Assembly (NCBI RefSeq): GCF_000374165.1
Contig: NZ_KB893712.1
Location: forward strand, 1-64,000
From: Parafrankia elaeagni
GTDB taxonomy: Bacteria; Actinomycetota; Actinomycetes; Frankiales; Frankiaceae
Direction: 5' to 3'
DNA: 64,000 bases
In this document: positions 36,161-45,100 of the stretch, one piece after another
Layout: each line of letters begins with the position of its first letter
Numbering within the stretch: position 1 is the first letter of the stretch
Notes under the pieces: model-generated
Database searches by the model: none
The model's input: only the letters and a program-made list of their open reading frames with translations
Told to the model about the DNA's origin: nothing
Made by a program: the position numbers and the translations under genes

Positions 36161-36412
36161 ATGCTGTGGCTTCTGCTGTCCCTGCCTGTCGACGTCATCG
36201 TCGTCGAACGGGCGCTGGGTGATGCGAGCCGGTGGCCCTTCCTGCTCGGCCTGGCCGTTTTGGCGGTCGCTGTCCGGTGCCGGCGACGGCTGCCTCGGGC
36301 GGCACTGGCCACCTCGGCGGAACCCATCCACGCGAAGATCCGCCGAACCGGTTACAACGGCAACACGAACGCCAGGAAAACTGGCTGGCGGCCGGCTATG
36401 GCAGCAGAGTGA
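36161..36412 (+). CDS. Possible small membrane protein fused to repeat C
   Basis: From the ATG at 36161 the frame encodes a hydrophobic segment (MLWLLLSLPVDVIVVE; WPFLLGLAVLAVAV) followed by a basic stretch. It then runs through the repeat copy at 36323-36388 and ends EPIHAKIRRTGYNGNTNARK plus 12 residues. Two short membrane helices are plausible. No ribosome-binding site or family match is clear, so this may be a chance frame. It is recorded because the repeat translates similarly in all three copies. Confidence 0.3.
   Translation: MLWLLLSLPVDVIVVERALGDASRWPFLLGLAVLAVAVRCRRRLPRAALATSAEPIHAKIRRTGYNGNTNARKTGWRPAMAAE
36323..36388 (+). repeat. Cassette-boundary repeat, copy C (partial)
   Basis: These 66 bp match the 3' third of copies A and B (52 of 66 positions by hand against 37386-37451). 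The plus-strand translation HAKIRRTGYNGNTNARKTGW parallels HAKIRRSGYAGNANAKKIGW in copy A. It lies 7 bp before the end of the VapBC-like toxin gene. Confidence 0.7.
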
Positions 36413-36806
36413 AAGCGGGGACGTGGCTTGGACGGACCACGCTGAAGTGGCGGCGATCCAGCGTGGCGACGTGCACCGCCTGGAACTTCTCGGCGACCGC
36501 GACGACGAAGGCGTCGGCGGTGCCCAGCGGAAGACTCGCATACCGTTCGACCAAAACGGCGGCCCGATGGGCGTCGGCAGGTGTGACGGGCACCAGCTCG
36601 TAGACACCGTCCGCCACGTCGCGCAGAAAGTCGGCCTCGGCCTTCGCTCCGGCCCGGCTGAAGAGCATGTAGCCGATCTCGGAGAGGAGCGGGGCCGGCA
36701 GCAGAAGTGGCCCGGGAAAGTTCTGGAGCAGGTCGACGCACTGCCCGTGGTGGTCGTCCTTGCGGTTGGCGACCGCCACCACGGGGCCGGTGTCGACGAC
36801 GATCAC
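36396..36806 (-). CDS. vapC: PIN-domain toxin (VapC-like)
   Basis: A 136-residue PIN protein from the GTG at 36806. The acidic active-site residues are in place: Asp5 (VVDTGP), Glu43 (LLSEIGY), Asp98 (GTADAF) and Asp117 (ATLDRRHF). PIN toxins are Mg-dependent RNases that cut tRNA or rRNA and are blocked by the antitoxin encoded upstream. The start overlaps the antitoxin stop codon by 4 nt (GTGA), so translation is coupled. The gene stops just beside repeat copy C, which suggests a mobile toxin-antitoxin cassette. Confidence 0.88.
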   Translation of the reverse strand: MIVVDTGPVVAVANRKDDHHGQCVDLLQNFPGPLLLPAPLLSEIGYMLFSRAGAKAEADFLRDVADGVYELVPVTPADAHRAAVLVERYASLPLGTADAFVVAVAEKFQAVHVATLDRRHFSVVRPSHVPAFTLLP

Positions 36807-37027
36807 GCGCTGCGGCGGTCCTCGTCGCCCCAGGCCTCGCGCATGATCTCCTTGGCATGCTCGCCCAGATCTGGTTCGCCGTCGAAGACGGCCGTCGTGC
36901 GGAACTGACGACGGGGGCGCTCGCCGCGTTCCACCGCCGCCCATTGCCGCAGCAGCTCCACGGCCTCGGATAGCCGGTCCTCCGGCAGCGCGTCAAGCAG
37001 CCGGTGTGCTTCCTCGCGCACGCTCAT
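36803..37027 (-). CDS. vapB: Antitoxin of the VapC-like toxin
   Basis: A 74-residue protein from the ATG at 37027; the open frame further upstream has no family character. It contains the short helix REEAHRLLDALPEDRLSEAV, ELLRQWAAVE and an acidic C terminus (FDGEPDLGEHAKEIMREAWG) that would wrap around the toxin. The order antitoxin-toxin and the 4-nt overlap are typical for vapBC. It is likely to repress its own promoter in the 37028-37270 region. Confidence 0.8.
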   Translation of the reverse strand: MSVREEAHRLLDALPEDRLSEAVELLRQWAAVERGERPRRQFRTTAVFDGEPDLGEHAKEIMREAWGDEDRRSA

Positions 37028-37205
37028 GCAGCCAGTGTAAGAGCCCTGCCCGCGTCCGACCCTGCCACCGACGTGGTCTCCATCCCGGGAAGCCCGACGT
37101 CTCGTTACGACCCGGCGGTCGCAGGCATCCACACACCCCGGCGGCTCCCGACCCGCACCATCGCTCCGGCCGGAAAGTCCGATCTCGCGAGGGCGTGGCG
37201 GGAAC

Positions 37206-37225
37206 GAACCTGAACCTCCAGGTCA
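37206..37225 (+). repeat. Short partial copy D of the cassette-boundary repeat
   Basis: GAACCTGAACCTCCAGGTCA differs at one base from the corresponding 20 bp in copy A (37343-37362), about 137 bp downstream. Confidence 0.55.
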
Positions 37226-37270
37226 TCCCTGACCGGGGCCCTCCGTGTGACCGTCCTCCGGCTCTCGGGG

Positions 37271-37451
37271 CTGTGCGTGAACCCGTTCTTGCAGGTCAGG
37301 TGCTTGATCGCGTTGTTGGGTGCACCCAACCAGCACTAATGCGAACCTGAACCTGCAGGTCAACGGCCCGACCGTTTCCGTCGAGCCCGTCCACGCGAAG
37401 ATCCGGCGGTCCGGCTACGCAGGCAACGCGAACGCCAAGAAGATCGGATGG
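37271..37451 (+). repeat. Cassette-boundary repeat, copy A
   Basis: About 172 bp of this segment align with copy B, 1021 bp downstream, without gaps and at roughly 81 percent identity by hand. The most conserved part includes two palindromes identical in both copies: TTGGGTGCACCCAA (37316-37329) and ACCTGCAGGT (37351-37360). In copy A the first palindrome extends to 16 bp. The copies separate the VapBC-like cassette from the RHH/Doc cassette. Confidence 0.8.
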
Positions 37452-37488
37452 GAACCGGTCGCCGCGACCACGACACGGGACCCGTGAT

Positions 37489-37509
37489 GGTATCAACGGT
37501 GATACCGTT
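37489..37509. promoter_or_regulatory. Overlapping palindromes, likely antitoxin operator
   Basis: GGTATC-AACGGT-GATACC and AACGGT-GAT-ACCGTT overlap just upstream of the RHH antitoxin ATG. Such nested palindromes fit self-repression by a ribbon-helix-helix antitoxin. Confidence 0.65.
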
Positions 37510-37520
37510 GGGTGGTGGCG

Positions 37521-37718
37521 ATGACACTGCGCTTGACGGATGACGAGGCAGAGGCTCTGCGTCTGCGTTCGGAGTTGGAACAGCGGTCGATGCAGGAGAT
37601 CGCTCGGCAGGCGATCCGAGAATACGTCGAGGCGCACAGCCGGGCGGAGCTGCTGAATCAGGTGCTGGACGAGGAGCTTCCGCGGTACGCAGAGGCGCTC
37701 CGCCGGCTCGGCGAATGA
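37521..37718 (+). CDS. Ribbon-helix-helix-like antitoxin of the Doc toxin
   Basis: A 65-residue protein starting at the ATG at 37521; GTGs at 37512 and 37515 are in frame. MTLRLTDDEAEALRLRSELE and QRSMQEIARQAIREYVEAHS give a short beta strand plus two helices, as in CopG/Arc-type DNA-binding antitoxins. A C-terminal helix (LLNQVLDEELPRYAEALRRL) would contact the toxin. It overlaps the Doc gene by 4 nt. Doc toxins are more often paired with Phd antitoxins, so this is an alternative pairing known from actinobacteria. Confidence 0.82.
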   Translation: MTLRLTDDEAEALRLRSELEQRSMQEIARQAIREYVEAHSRAELLNQVLDEELPRYAEALRRLGE

Positions 37719-38095
37719 TCTACCTGACGCTTCGCGAACTGCTGTACATCGCCGGGCGGGCCATCGGCTCCGAACCGGTGGTCAGGGACCACGGCCTGCT
37801 CGAATCCGCTCTCGCGCGCCCGCGGGCGACGGTGTTCGGTCGTGACGCCTACCCCACGCTCGACGGCAAGGCCGCCGCGCTTCTGCATTCGCTGGCTCGC
37901 AATCATGCCCTCGTCGATGGGAACAAGCGGCTCGCGCTTGCCGGTCTGATCGCCTTCTACGGTGTCAACGGCCGTCGCCTGACGCTGACCAACGATGAGG
38001 CCTACGACCTCGTGGTGAGCATCGCCTCCGGCGCCCTCGATTCCGTCGAGGACATCATCAAGATCCTCGAAGGGGCGACCCGGAGTCGTCGGTGA
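37715..38095 (+). CDS. doc: Fic/Doc family toxin (death on curing)
   Basis: A 126-residue protein with the Doc-type Fic motif HALVDGNKRLAL (His64, Asp68, Gly69, Asn70, Lys71, Arg72). Characterised Doc proteins phosphorylate EF-Tu and stop translation. Family starts such as IYLTLRELLYIAGRAIG and the segment PRATVFGRDAYPTLDGKAAA are present. The ATG overlaps the antitoxin stop (ATGA), so the pair is translationally coupled. The cassette lies between repeat copies A and B. Confidence 0.92.
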   Translation: MIYLTLRELLYIAGRAIGSEPVVRDHGLLESALARPRATVFGRDAYPTLDGKAAALLHSLARNHALVDGNKRLALAGLIAFYGVNGRRLTLTNDEAYDLVVSIASGALDSVEDIIKILEGATRSRR

Positions 38096-38291
38096 GGGCC
38101 GGACATGTCTTGCCGTATCGGGCTCTGCTCCCGCCCGCATCGACGGCGAGGGTCGCACCCAAGGCGCGACCGACACCGCCCATGGCCGTCGTGTACACTG
38201 CGTGCCTGCCCTGGGCTTCCTCGGTCCGGTCTGGTGGCCAATGGCCGCTGTGGCCAGTGGCGTACGGTGCGGTCGTCTTCCGCCGTCAGGG

Positions 38292-38463
38292 CCGTGCGCG
38301 AACTCGTTCTCGCAGCTCACGGCCTTGATCGCGAGCTTGGGTGCACCCAACCAGCATTAATGCGAACCTAAACCTGCAGGTCAACGGCCCGGCCGTGTCC
38401 GTCGCTCCGACGCATACCAAGATCAGGCGCGGCGGCTACGCCGGCAACGCGAACGCGCTGAAG
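38292..38463 (+). repeat. Cassette-boundary repeat, copy B
   Basis: This copy matches copy A over 172 bp. Both palindromes, TTGGGTGCACCCAA (38337-38350) and ACCTGCAGGT (38372-38381), are intact. It ends 12 bp before the 3' end of the HEPN gene. It therefore marks the junction between the toxin cassette and the restriction-modification part of the island. Confidence 0.8.
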
Positions 38464-38475
38464 ACAAGCTGATCG

Positions 38476-39126
38476 CTACCCGAGGACCGTGGCGATCGCG
38501 CGGGCGATCCGCTCAAGCCAGTCGATGGCGTCCGAGACATCCGCGTCAGTGATATCCCGGCGCTTCTCCAGGTCCCCATCGACGAGATCCGCATCGTGGG
38601 CGATCTTGTTGCGCCGCTCGGTGATGCCGATGTACTGCTTCTTCAACCCCTGGTCGGTCATCGCCGTGCGGCCGTGGTTCCACTCGTTGATCTGCGCGGC
38701 GGCCCTGGCCCAGACGTTCTCCTCAGTGACCAGCTTCAACGCTTCGCTGATCTTGCGGGGGTTCTGGAGGGAGGCGTTCGCCCACTTCGCCCGGACGTGA
38801 TCCGAAACAGCGTCCGCGAGCGTGACGGTGCCGCGCCGGATCTCCTCGACCTGCTGCAACGGCAGCTCGAAGCGGGTGAGCTGGTACGGCATCCCGGGAC
38901 TGTCCTGGCCGGCCAGTTCAGCTACGCGTCGGTACAACTCCTCGTGGAACCAGTGGTCGATGGCGCTGACCGCCTGTACCCACGCCGCACGGTAGAAGTC
39001 GCCGATGTCGAAGACGGGAGACTGGAAGGCCGCCAGGCTCTGCCCGGCACGGACCATCTTCCTCGCGTACTCGATGTTCCGCCGGAACGCCTCGAACTCG
39101 CGCGTCTGTGGATACGGAACCGGCAT
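38476..39126 (-). CDS. HEPN-domain protein (RiboL-PSP-HEPN-like)
   Basis: A 216-residue helical protein with the HEPN ribonuclease motif R-x4-H in ITERRNKIAHDAD (Arg172, His177). Preceding helices include YRAAWVQAVSAIDHWFHEEL and WARAAAQINEWNHGRTAM. RiboL-PSP-HEPN proteins are predicted RNases found beside restriction-modification and other defence genes. It lies 73 bp downstream of hsdM on the same strand. It could be part of the same operon and act as an abortive-infection back-up when restriction fails. That role is inferred from context. Confidence 0.78.
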   Translation of the reverse strand: MPVPYPQTREFEAFRRNIEYARKMVRAGQSLAAFQSPVFDIGDFYRAAWVQAVSAIDHWFHEELYRRVAELAGQDSPGMPYQLTRFELPLQQVEEIRRGTVTLADAVSDHVRAKWANASLQNPRKISEALKLVTEENVWARAAAQINEWNHGRTAMTDQGLKKQYIGITERRNKIAHDADLVDGDLEKRRDITDADVSDAIDWLERIARAIATVLG

Positions 39127-39199
39127 CGACGCCCCCGTCTCACTGATTGATCGACGTCAATACTTTCCGTGAGGCGAGGGCGGGTCAAGCCACTTCGTA

Positions 39200-40759
39200 T
39201 CAGCCCAGGTCAGACGGCTGGCTCACGTCGACTTCGCCCGCGACCTCACCACCGAGCGCCTCCGCGATGGCCGCGAACTCGCTCAGCGCGGCCTGTAGAT
39301 CCTCGACAATCTCCTGAGCGATCACCTCGGGCGGCAGCAGGCTGTCAGCGTCGTCGAGTGCCGGGTCCTTCATCCAGGTGATGTCGAGGTTGACCTTGTC
39401 CCGGGCGATGAGTTCGGCGTAGTCGAAGGACTTGAAGCGCTCTGACTCCACGCGCCCGTCGCGAGGCTCGCCGGGCAGGTAGGCATCCACGAACTCCTGC
39501 AGATCCGCGCGGCGCAGCGGGTTCTGCTTGAGGGTGAAGTGCTTGGCGGTCCGGAAATCGTAGACCCAGAGCTTCGAGGTGTTGGGGACGCCGCCTCTGC
39601 GGGGCGGCCTCTTCTCGAAGAAAAGAACGTTGGCCTTGACTCCGCCCGCATAGAAGATGCCGGTGGGCAGGCGCAGGATAGTGTGCAGGTCGAAGTCGTC
39701 GAGGAGCCTGCGGCGAACCTTCTCGCCTGCACCTCCCTCGAAGAGAACGTTGTCCGGGAGGACCACGGCGGCCCTGCCATCCATCTCCAGCAGCGACATG
39801 ATGTGCTGGAGGAAGTTGAGCTGCTTGTTCGTAGTAGTGGCGCGGAAGTCCTCCCGCTCGTAGGAGATGTCCTCCCGCTCGGCCCTGCCGTCCGTGCCGA
39901 CGATAGTGATCGCGGACTTCTTGCCGAAGGGCGGATTGGCGAGGACGAGAGACGCGTGGCGGTCGGGTTTTTCGGCGAGTGCGTCACCCACCGTGATGAG
40001 TGACCGGCCGTCGGCGTCACCGATCCCGTGCAGCAGCATATTCATTGCGGCGAGGCGAGCGGTGCCGGTCACCAACTCGTTTCCCCAGACTTTGCCAGCT
40101 CCCAGTGCGAGGCGATCATCGCGGGAGAGATTCTGCATGTGATGCTCACGGATGTAGTGGTGAGCGGCAATGAGGAAGCCACCGGTGCCGCAGGCGGGGT
40201 CGGTGATCGTGTCCTTGGGCCCCGGCTGCATCACCTCGACCACAGCGTCGATGAGCGCACGCGGTGTGAAGTACTGGCCTGCACCGGTCTTGGTGTCTTC
40301 TGCCCCCTTGGCAAGAAGCCCTTCGTAGGCGTCGCCCTTGAGATCCGTCCCCTGGATCGTCCAGTCCTCCCTGCCGATCAGATCGACGACGAGTTTCTCG
40401 AGGAGGGCGGGCTCGGTGATGCGGTTCTGCGATTTGGCGAATATTGTTCCGAGGGTGGTACCGGGGTTTTTTGCGAGCACTTCGAGCGTCCTGCGATAGT
40501 GGACTTCGAGATCGATTCCCTTGAGCCGAACGAGCGACTTCCAGTCGTACGGAGCCGGTACGACCGGTCTGGCCTCCCGCTCGGTGAACGAGTCGCTGGA
40601 AATCTCGTCTGCCATCTTAAGGAAAAGTAGATAGGATAGTTGCTCTACGTATTCGATTGTGGAAAGGCCGTTGTCGCGAAGAACGTTGCAGTAATTCCAG
40701 AGCTTGGCGACCAAGGTATTGGTCTTCGCGTGAGCCTGAGCGGGTGCTGCAAAGGTCAT
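39200..40759 (-). CDS. hsdM: Type I restriction-modification DNA methyltransferase (HsdM)
   Basis: A 519-residue N6-adenine methyltransferase. The N-terminal HsdM helical domain (TLVAKLWNYCNVLRDNGLST; YLLFLKMADE) is followed by GQYFTPRALIDAVVEVMQPG. The SAM motif is DPACGTGGFL (residues 187-196) and the catalytic motif is NPPFGK (275-280). It would methylate the bipartite target recognised by HsdS, protecting host DNA and supporting restriction by HsdR. The ATG overlaps the hsdS stop codon by 4 nt, so the subunits are translationally coupled. The length is normal. Confidence 0.96.
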   Translation of the reverse strand: MTFAAPAQAHAKTNTLVAKLWNYCNVLRDNGLSTIEYVEQLSYLLFLKMADEISSDSFTEREARPVVPAPYDWKSLVRLKGIDLEVHYRRTLEVLAKNPGTTLGTIFAKSQNRITEPALLEKLVVDLIGREDWTIQGTDLKGDAYEGLLAKGAEDTKTGAGQYFTPRALIDAVVEVMQPGPKDTITDPACGTGGFLIAAHHYIREHHMQNLSRDDRLALGAGKVWGNELVTGTARLAAMNMLLHGIGDADGRSLITVGDALAEKPDRHASLVLANPPFGKKSAITIVGTDGRAEREDISYEREDFRATTTNKQLNFLQHIMSLLEMDGRAAVVLPDNVLFEGGAGEKVRRRLLDDFDLHTILRLPTGIFYAGGVKANVLFFEKRPPRRGGVPNTSKLWVYDFRTAKHFTLKQNPLRRADLQEFVDAYLPGEPRDGRVESERFKSFDYAELIARDKVNLDITWMKDPALDDADSLLPPEVIAQEIVEDLQAALSEFAAIAEALGGEVAGEVDVSQPSDLG

Positions 40760-42165
40760 AGCGAAAGCTCCTGTTGAACGGCCTTAGCCAGGGCAGGGCT
40801 TGTAGTGGGTGGAGACGGTGTATCGATGACAGCTGAGGCCTTGCGTGAGCGACGGATGCCCCCTCTTCTCTCGCCAAATTCACCGTAGCGCTTGGCGCAA
40901 GTGGAATCGAGATAGACGGAAGCAGGAGTATCCGCGGCGTTCTGCGGAACCAGACTTCCGCTAAATGCGCGGTTCAATAGAGAGGTGCGAAGATTTTCTG
41001 CGTAGGCCAGGTTGCGCTCTATTGTATGCTCCATCGCGTCCGCATTGCTCATAATTTCGTCGCAGGATTGAACAAGTCTTTTTTGTTCCTCGATCGAAGG
41101 AACAGGGAATTCTACGTTTTCGAGGCGCTTTTTTGAAAGGTGTGCAATATTTGTGGTGATTCGTACTTCGCGCATGAAGCGTCGTGCGTGCATGTGGCGC
41201 CGAAAAACTATCAAAGCCCATTCTGATAGCACGTTAGGGTGGGGGCGGAATCGGAGAATGCTGTTCGTGTAGGCGACATTCGGTGGATTTCCGCGATAGA
41301 TGGCTGGTCGGCCGACGAGGTGTGGGCTTTGGCCCTCGTTGAGTAGGATGTCGCCAGGTTCGAGTCGATATTTCTCGAAGACGCCCGAGAAATCCATCTC
41401 CATAACGTCCGAGGTATCGATGCGGTCTTCGAAGACATTGGCGACACGCAAGTAAGGGTGCATCTCTGGGCCGTGGTGCCAGTCGGGGTGACGCTGTCGG
41501 CCGAGTTCGACGATGCCAGCTTCCCCTGTTGTGATCACGGACCAGGTTCTGGGTGGAACCTCAGGTACGAGTCGAAGTAGAGTGGATTTGCGGAGAGCGA
41601 AAATTTTCTTGCGTGCACTTTTTAGCTCACGGATGGCAGTGTCGAGATGGGAAAAGTGATCTTCAAGTGTCTCGACGATACGAGTCTGCTCGGCTGGCGG
41701 CGGCAGGACGATGGGGATTTCGCGAAGCCGTTGCTGAGGCAAATGCTTGATGGTGCTTCCCGTTGCAAACCTTGCGAGCTTTCCGGTCCGTGCCAAATAT
41801 TCAAAGTAGTACCGTAGATAGTAAGTTGTCGCGGCTTCGGTGGGGCGAACTCGGTGCAAGGCCTTCTGGAAAGCCGTGTACCCTGAATTATAATGCCAGA
41901 TAGCGCAGCGACCAATTTCGCCGCCCTCGCATACCAGCAGGTCTCCTTCCTGGAGGGCAAAAAATTCTTGTTCGGAGGGTGAGATATCCATCGTGAAGAC
42001 GTTGTCGAGGTCGATGTGACCCCACTGAATATTAATATTTCGCATATATGGAACTGGATGTTTGCCTGTTGATTTTGACTTGTCGAGCATTTTTCCGAGG
42101 GTGGTGTCTGCTATCTCGCCAAGTGGGGCAGTGCTCCAGCCCATCGGAAGGATAATTTCGGTCAA
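40756..42165 (-). CDS. hsdS: Type I restriction specificity subunit (HsdS)
   Basis: A 469-residue protein with two target-recognition domains. The first is residues about 7-200 (MGWSTAPLGEIADTTLGKML; GDLLVCEGGEIGRCAIWHYN; LPQQRLREIPIVLPPPAEQ). The second is about 235-420 (YLRVANVFEDRID; GDILLNEGQSPHLVGRPAIY; LSKKRLENVEFPVPSIEEQ). I take TTG at 42165, which overlaps the hsdR stop as TTGA; the ATG at 42144 is the alternative. The gene is clearly AT-richer than its neighbours, as is common for laterally exchanged HsdS. It decides the recognised DNA sequence. Confidence 0.94.
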   Translation of the reverse strand: MTEIILPMGWSTAPLGEIADTTLGKMLDKSKSTGKHPVPYMRNINIQWGHIDLDNVFTMDISPSEQEFFALQEGDLLVCEGGEIGRCAIWHYNSGYTAFQKALHRVRPTEAATTYYLRYYFEYLARTGKLARFATGSTIKHLPQQRLREIPIVLPPPAEQTRIVETLEDHFSHLDTAIRELKSARKKIFALRKSTLLRLVPEVPPRTWSVITTGEAGIVELGRQRHPDWHHGPEMHPYLRVANVFEDRIDTSDVMEMDFSGVFEKYRLEPGDILLNEGQSPHLVGRPAIYRGNPPNVAYTNSILRFRPHPNVLSEWALIVFRRHMHARRFMREVRITTNIAHLSKKRLENVEFPVPSIEEQKRLVQSCDEIMSNADAMEHTIERNLAYAENLRTSLLNRAFSGSLVPQNAADTPASVYLDSTCAKRYGEFGERRGGIRRSRKASAVIDTPSPPTTSPALAKAVQQELSL

Positions 42166-45100
42166 GCTAGCTCTCGATTCAATTCGCTCAGCAGGGAGCG
42201 TGCGTTCCGGTCCGGAAACGCGTGGGTGAATCCTCGGCCACCGCCGCGCCCCTTGAAGGGCTCGGCGTTGAACTCGGCCGGGCTGATGCCGACGTCGGTA
42301 GCCACCACGTTCCGGATGGCCTCCAGCCACCAGAGCTGATCTTCGGTGAAGGTTGCTCCGGCCTGCTGCTGCTTGAGGAGCCAGCCCTCGAAGCGCTCTT
42401 CGACGGTCGCCCGGTACAGCCGCAGTTCGTCGTCCACACCCAACTCATACCGGATGAGGGAGATCAGGTCGGGGACGCCCGCCTCGCGGGTGCGTGCGTG
42501 GACTCCGGAGCCAAGATCCTCGTAGTACGTCCACAGGACCTGCGGGGTCCACGCGTACTGCGGCCGACGGATCTCCAGTTCGAGCTCCTTGAGGGCGGCA
42601 TACGCCTCGGCGGGTGACACCGAGCGCGGGCTGGTGAGGGCGATCTCGACCGCAGCGATGCGGTCGCGCTGCTCCTGCAGGAGCCGGCTCCAGCGATCGA
42701 TCTGCTCGCGGGCCCGCACCTCTCGCGGGATCTCGTCGACGGCCGTCACCTCGACGGCTGTGACCTCATCGAACAGGTAGTCCTTGTCGCGTCGGATCTC
42801 GATGATGTGCCGCCGGAGTTCGGGGTGCTCGGTCAGCGGGGCGATCGCGTCCTCGACGAGCCGCCGGGCTGCCGCCTGCCCGCCCTCCTCCAGAGCCTGC
42901 TCCTGCTGGTCGGGATCAACCGCCGTGACGATGGCACCCGCGATCTCGGACAGGGTCCTCCCACCGGACGCACGGGTCAGCCGGTCGCGCTCCTCGTCTG
43001 TCAGCTGCTGGTTGAGCCGTGCCAGCCGTCCGGCCAGGATCTCGGCCTCACTGGCACTGATCGACTTCGTGCCGGCCTTGTCCAGCAGCTTCGCCAGCGA
43101 GACCTGCCGTTCGCCGGCCGGTACCAGCGGCTTCGCGTCGACCAACGGAGAGTCTGTCACGCCCACAGCGTCCACCAGCACGAAACGGTCCTTGCGTACC
43201 AGATCGTCTGCATCCGGTGTGACTTCTTGGAGCTCCGTCGGGTCGATGGTCCGGGCGCCACGTCCCTTCATCTGCTCGAACAGCACAGCACTGCGCACCT
43301 CGCGCAGAAAGATCACGCATTCGAGCGCCTTGACGTCCGTACCGGTCGCGATCATATCGACGGTCACGGCGACCCGCAGACGAGGGGAAGTCCGTAGTGC
43401 CCGGATCAGCTCGTCGGGGTCCTCGCCGGCCTGGCGGCTCTTGTATGTGATCTTCTTCGCGAAGTCGTCCCCGCGCCCGAAGATCTCCTTGGCCTGGGCA
43501 AGAACGTCCTCGGCGTGATCTTCGCCAACGGCGAAGATCAGGGTTTTCGGTAGCTCGCTGCGGCCGGGGAACCAGCGCCGCCAGTTATCGCGGTAGGCGA
43601 TGAGCACGGCTCGGATCTCGTCGAGCGTGACCACCGATCGGCCGATCTGCCCGGTGGTGTAGGTGAAGTCGTCGTCCAGTTCCTGGTAGCGCTGTCGTCG
43701 CGTCTTGCGATCTTTGACCCGTACCGTCGTGCCCGACTCGATCGTCGCGCCGCCGTTCTCCCGCAGGTCGGTCCGCATCCGGACGATGTCGAAGTCGACG
43801 TTCACGCCGTCGGCGACCGCCTGCGGATAGGTGTACTCGGAGACCAGGTTGCGGCCGAAGAAACCGAGCGTCTGCAGCGTGGGGGTGGCGGTCAGGCCCA
43901 CCAGGTGGGCGTCGAAGTACTCGAGCACGCCCCGCCACAGACCATAGATGGAACGGTGGCACTCATCGATGATGATCAGGTCGAAGGCCTCGATCGGGAC
44001 CTGCGGGTTGTAGGAGACCTCGATGGGCTGGTCGGTCGCGTACGGGTCCTCGTACGCGAGGCTGTCCTCGGCCTCGTCGGTCTGTTCATCGTCCGCGAGG
44101 GTTTCGCCGCGCAGCAGCGAGTACATCTTCTGGATTGTGCAGATGACCACCGACGAGGTGTCCTGCAGCCCGGCCGGTCCGAGGCGGTCGATGTTGTAGA
44201 TGTCGGAGAGCCTGCGGCCGTCGTCCGGCGTGGTGAACTTCCGGAACTCGTCGTAGGCCTGCCTGCCCAGGTTGTTACGGTCGACGAGGAACAGGATCCG
44301 ACGTGCCCTGGCATGCTTGAGGAGCCGGTAGGCCTGCGCCACGGCGGTGAAGGTCTTGCCTGCCCCCGTCGCCATCTGGATCAGGGCCCGTGCCCGGTCC
44401 TCACTCAGGGACTTCTCCAGGCCACTGATCGCGTCGATCTGTGCGAGGCGCAGCCCGTTCGGCTCGAGGACGGGCAGGTGACGCAGGGCAGCCCGGAACG
44501 TCTGGGCCCGCGGAGCCTCTTCTGCCCGCCGCATCCAGGCCGCGACGGTTTCGGGGCGGTGGAAGGTGAAGACCTCGCGGGAGCGGGCGTCGGGGTCGAG
44601 ACGGTTGATGAAGTAGGTCTCGGTACCGGTCGTCGCGTAGCGGAACGCGAACGGCTCGGACTCCCGCCAGACGGCGAGACGGTGCTCCTTGAGGACACCG
44701 GCCGCGTACCGGTCGTTCTGCTCCACGGCGCTGGAGAGGTGGTCACCCTCGCGCTTCGCTTCCACCACTCCGACGATCTTCCCGTCGACGTACAGGACGT
44801 AGTCGGCGCGGCCGGTCGCGAGCGTGAACTCTCTGACTGCCACGCCCTGACCCGCCATCGGGTTGACCTGATCACGATCCTGGACGATCCAGCCCGCCGC
44901 GCGCAGCATCTCGTCGATAGCCCCGCGGGCCTGCATCTCGTTGAGCGGAGCGGCCCGCTGCGCGCGATGAATGATCGCGTCGCGACGCCGGGAGTCGACC
45001 TTCCGAGGCTCTTGGCGTGCGACCTCGTACTTCGTCTGCTGGGCGTGCCGCAGCTGTTGGATCTGCGCTGTCAGCTGCTCGACATGATCGAGGAGCCGCT

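Noticed and set aside
37271-38463. Integron attC sites
   Set aside because: GTTGGGT and ACCCAAC in copy A fit the core patterns, but their order is reversed and they overlap in one short palindrome. No integron integrase is present.
36323-38463. CRISPR array
   Set aside because: There are only three diverged copies, with gene-sized spacing and no cas genes; no CRISPR-like array is seen anywhere in the window.
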